8,564 bases of DNA from the NCBI GenBank assembly GCA_017553025.1, contig JAFZNF010000109.1:1-8564 (forward strand). The letters are read 5' to 3'. This document shows positions 7,436-8,564 of this stretch, one piece after another. The notes beneath the pieces are model-generated. The model worked only from the letters and a program-made list of their open reading frames with translations. It was not told where the DNA came from and ran no database searches. Position 1 is the first letter of the stretch. Every line of letters starts with the position of its first letter. The position numbers and the translations under genes were made by a program. The DNA is from Clostridia bacterium. Lineage in GTDB: Bacteria > Bacillota_A > Clostridia > UBA1381.

Positions 7436-7488
7436 AAAAAAGCTGAGCACTCTTGAAACTACAGTTTCGGGAATGCTCAGCTTTTTTT
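7436..7488. terminator. Bidirectional intrinsic terminator between hisJ and kdgA
   Basis: A near-perfect inverted repeat pairs 7442-7459 with 7464-7481 around the loop TACA. There is a single C/A mismatch (7450/7473) and two T-G wobbles. The stem starts GCTGAGCA and closes TGCTCAGC. It is preceded by six A (7436-7441) and followed by seven T (7482-7488), so it reads as hairpin plus U-run on both strands. It lies 11 nt after the hisJ stop and 13 nt after the kdgA stop, ending both convergent transcripts. Confidence 0.93.
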
Positions 7489-7501
7489 ATTAGATAATAT
7501 C

Positions 7502-8044
7502 TTATTTTTCAAGCGCCTCTTTTACGAAAAAGCTTCCGCCAATTGCTGCAATCTTATCAAATGCCAAAAACTCGTCTATATTACTCCTGTCAACTCCGCC
7601 TGTCGGAATAAACTTAACCTGCGGGAATGGTGCTGAAAGTGCTTTTAATGCCTTTAATCCGCCATACACATTTGCAGGGAAAAACTTAACCGTTGTAATT
7701 CCAAGCTCTAACGCCTGCATAATTTCGGTTGGTGTTACACAGCCGGGATAATATGGTATATCCTTTTCCTTACAAAGCTCCGCCACCTTAACCGAAAGTC
7801 CCGGAGATACAATGAACTTTGCACCGACTTTTATTGCCTCTTCACACTGTTTTTCATTTATAACAGTCCCTGCACCGATTAACATATCGGGATAGTTTTT
7901 AACTGCAAGCTCTATTGCCTCTTTTGCGCAAGCGGTACGAAATGTAATTTCAGCGCAGTTTATTCCGTTTTTCTTTAATGCAGGAAGAATTTTATCAACC
8001 TCTGCAAGCTCCTTTATTACCACTACGGGTATATATTTGTCCAT
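7502..8044 (-). CDS. kdgA: KDPG/KHG aldolase (2-dehydro-3-deoxyphosphogluconate aldolase), short form
   Basis: Class I aldolase that splits 2-keto-3-deoxy-6-phosphogluconate into pyruvate and glyceraldehyde 3-phosphate; homologues also cleave 4-hydroxy-2-oxoglutarate. Motifs in order: IPVVVI (5-10), EITFRT (32-37) with E32 as general base and R36, GAGTVIN (57-63), KFIVSPGL (76-83), YYPGCVTPTEI (98-108), VKFFPAN (119-125) with Schiff-base K120, FIPTGGVD (145-152) and the phosphate-binding AIGGS (167-171). E32 and K120 correspond to E45 and K133 of E. coli Eda. The protein has only 180 residues against about 200-213: it lacks some 13 N-terminal and 20 C-terminal residues of Eda. The start is firm, since a TAA lies directly upstream in frame and GAGGT is well spaced. 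It follows the dehydrogenase after 20 nt. Also called eda. Confidence 0.92.
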   Translation of the reverse strand: MDKYIPVVVIKELAEVDKILPALKKNGINCAEITFRTACAKEAIELAVKNYPDMLIGAGTVINEKQCEEAIKVGAKFIVSPGLSVKVAELCKEKDIPYYPGCVTPTEIMQALELGITTVKFFPANVYGGLKALKALSAPFPQVKFIPTGGVDRSNIDEFLAFDKIAAIGGSFFVKEALEK

Positions 8045-8051
8045 TTATATT

Positions 8052-8056
8052 ACCTC
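8052..8056 (-). promoter_or_regulatory. Ribosome binding site of kdgA (GAGGT)
   Basis: On the minus strand AAAGAGGT precedes ATG 8044 with a 7-nt spacer. With the in-frame stop at 8045-8047 it fixes the aldolase start, so the missing N-terminal segment is not an annotation error. Confidence 0.78.
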
Positions 8057-8064
8057 TTTTATCG

Positions 8065-8564
8065 TTATTTTGGTTGTTTTCCTATATATGCTAAGATTCC
8101 GCCGTCAACGTAGAGAATATGTCCGTTTACAAAGTTTGACGCATCACTTGCCAAAAAGACAGCAGGTCCTTCCAAATCCTCGGGATTTCCCCAACGGGCA
8201 GCAGGAGTTTTTGCAATTATAAACTTATCAAACGGGTGTCTTTCGCCGTCAGGCTGTATCTCACGAAGAGGCGCCGTCTGCGGTGTTGCAATATATCCTG
8301 GACCTATGCCGTTACACTGAATATTATATTCGCCATATTCTGATGCGATATTTCTTGTCAGCATCTTAAGTCCGCCATTAGCCGCAGCATAAGCTGAAAC
8401 TGTTTCTCTTCCAAGCTCGGACATCATTGAGCAGATATTTATAATCTTTCCGTGGCCTTTTTTTATCATTGACGGGATTACTGCCTTTGATACGATAAAC
8501 GGAGCATTTAAGTCAACATCAATAACCTGTCTGAACTCTGCTGCTGTCATCTCGGTCATAGGAA
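8065..8564 (-). CDS. SDR oxidoreductase, gluconate 5-dehydrogenase / DhuD-KduD type, 5' part outside window
   Basis: C-terminal ~165 residues of a classical short-chain dehydrogenase; about 105 residues with the NAD(P)-binding TGxxxGxG and NNAG motifs lie beyond the right edge. The frame stays open to the edge (Pro before the ATG at 8559), so that ATG is internal. The tail, with GIGPGYIATPQTAPLRE, RHPFDKFIIAKTPAARWG and NGHILYVDGGILAYIGKQP, closely matches streptococcal gluconate 5-dehydrogenase as I remember it. Related enzymes reduce the uronate breakdown product DK-II to 2-keto-3-deoxygluconate, and the kdgA neighbour supports such a role. Numbered from 8559, Ser44 and Tyr57 of the catalytic set are present, but the YxxxK lysine is Asn61 (codon AAT at 8377-8379). 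The enzyme may therefore be inactive or altered. Symbols in use include idnO, gno and kduD; I cannot choose between them. Confidence 0.88.
   Translation of the reverse strand, partial: PMTEMTAAEFRQVIDVDLNAPFIVSKAVIPSMIKKGHGKIINICSMMSELGRETVSAYAAANGGLKMLTRNIASEYGEYNIQCNGIGPGYIATPQTAPLREIQPDGERHPFDKFIIAKTPAARWGNPEDLEGPAVFLASDASNFVNGHILYVDGGILAYIGKQPK

Noticed and set aside
8037..8222. Small plus-strand frame with a membrane-helix-like start followed by a basic tail
   Set aside because: It looks like a single-pass small protein, but it begins at TTG with no Shine-Dalgarno and is fully antisense to the kdgA start, its ribosome site and the SDR tail. The hydrophobic stretch comes from the T-rich complement of A-rich leader sequence.

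Overview
The window is typical low-GC bacterial DNA with AGGAG-type ribosome binding sites and tightly packed genes. The gene set (short-form HisG with HisZ, fused HisI-HisE, PHP-type histidinol phosphatase) and protein style point to a Clostridia-type Firmicute, plausibly a gut or anaerobic commensal. The species cannot be named from sequence alone.

Positions 1-7424 (+ strand) hold a nearly complete histidine biosynthesis operon in the order hisZ (3' part only), hisG, hisD, hisC, hisB, hisH, hisA, hisF, hisIE, hisJ. Every gene is separated from the next by 21 nt or less, or overlaps it (8 nt for hisZ/hisG, 4 nt ATGA for hisH/hisA and hisA/hisF, 1 nt TAATG for hisIE/hisJ), so the set is almost certainly one transcript with strong translational coupling. 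All ten reactions from PRPP + ATP to L-histidine are covered: HisG/HisZ start the pathway, HisE and HisI process PR-ATP and PR-AMP, HisA isomerises, HisH/HisF close the imidazole ring, HisB dehydrates, HisC transaminates, HisJ dephosphorylates and HisD oxidises twice to histidine. The promoter and any leader control lie upstream of the window. The key catalytic residues are present in every enzyme read.

Positions 7425-7501 are intergenic and contain a strong hairpin flanked by an A-run and a T-run. It can act as a terminator in both directions between the converging operons.

Positions 7502-8564 (- strand) hold the 3' end of a sugar-acid catabolic operon: a short-chain dehydrogenase of the gluconate 5-dehydrogenase/DhuD type (its 5' part runs off the right edge), followed after 20 nt by a KDPG/KHG aldolase. 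Together they fit breakdown of 2-keto-3-deoxygluconate-type intermediates from uronates (pectin or glycosaminoglycan) or ketogluconates to pyruvate and glyceraldehyde 3-phosphate. Two oddities sit here: the dehydrogenase has Asn instead of the catalytic YxxxK lysine, and the aldolase is trimmed at both termini.

I see no CRISPR array, mobile element, RNA gene or undescribed defence-like system. The window is mostly ordinary metabolism, and the items most worth checking are the changes in the minus-strand catabolic genes.
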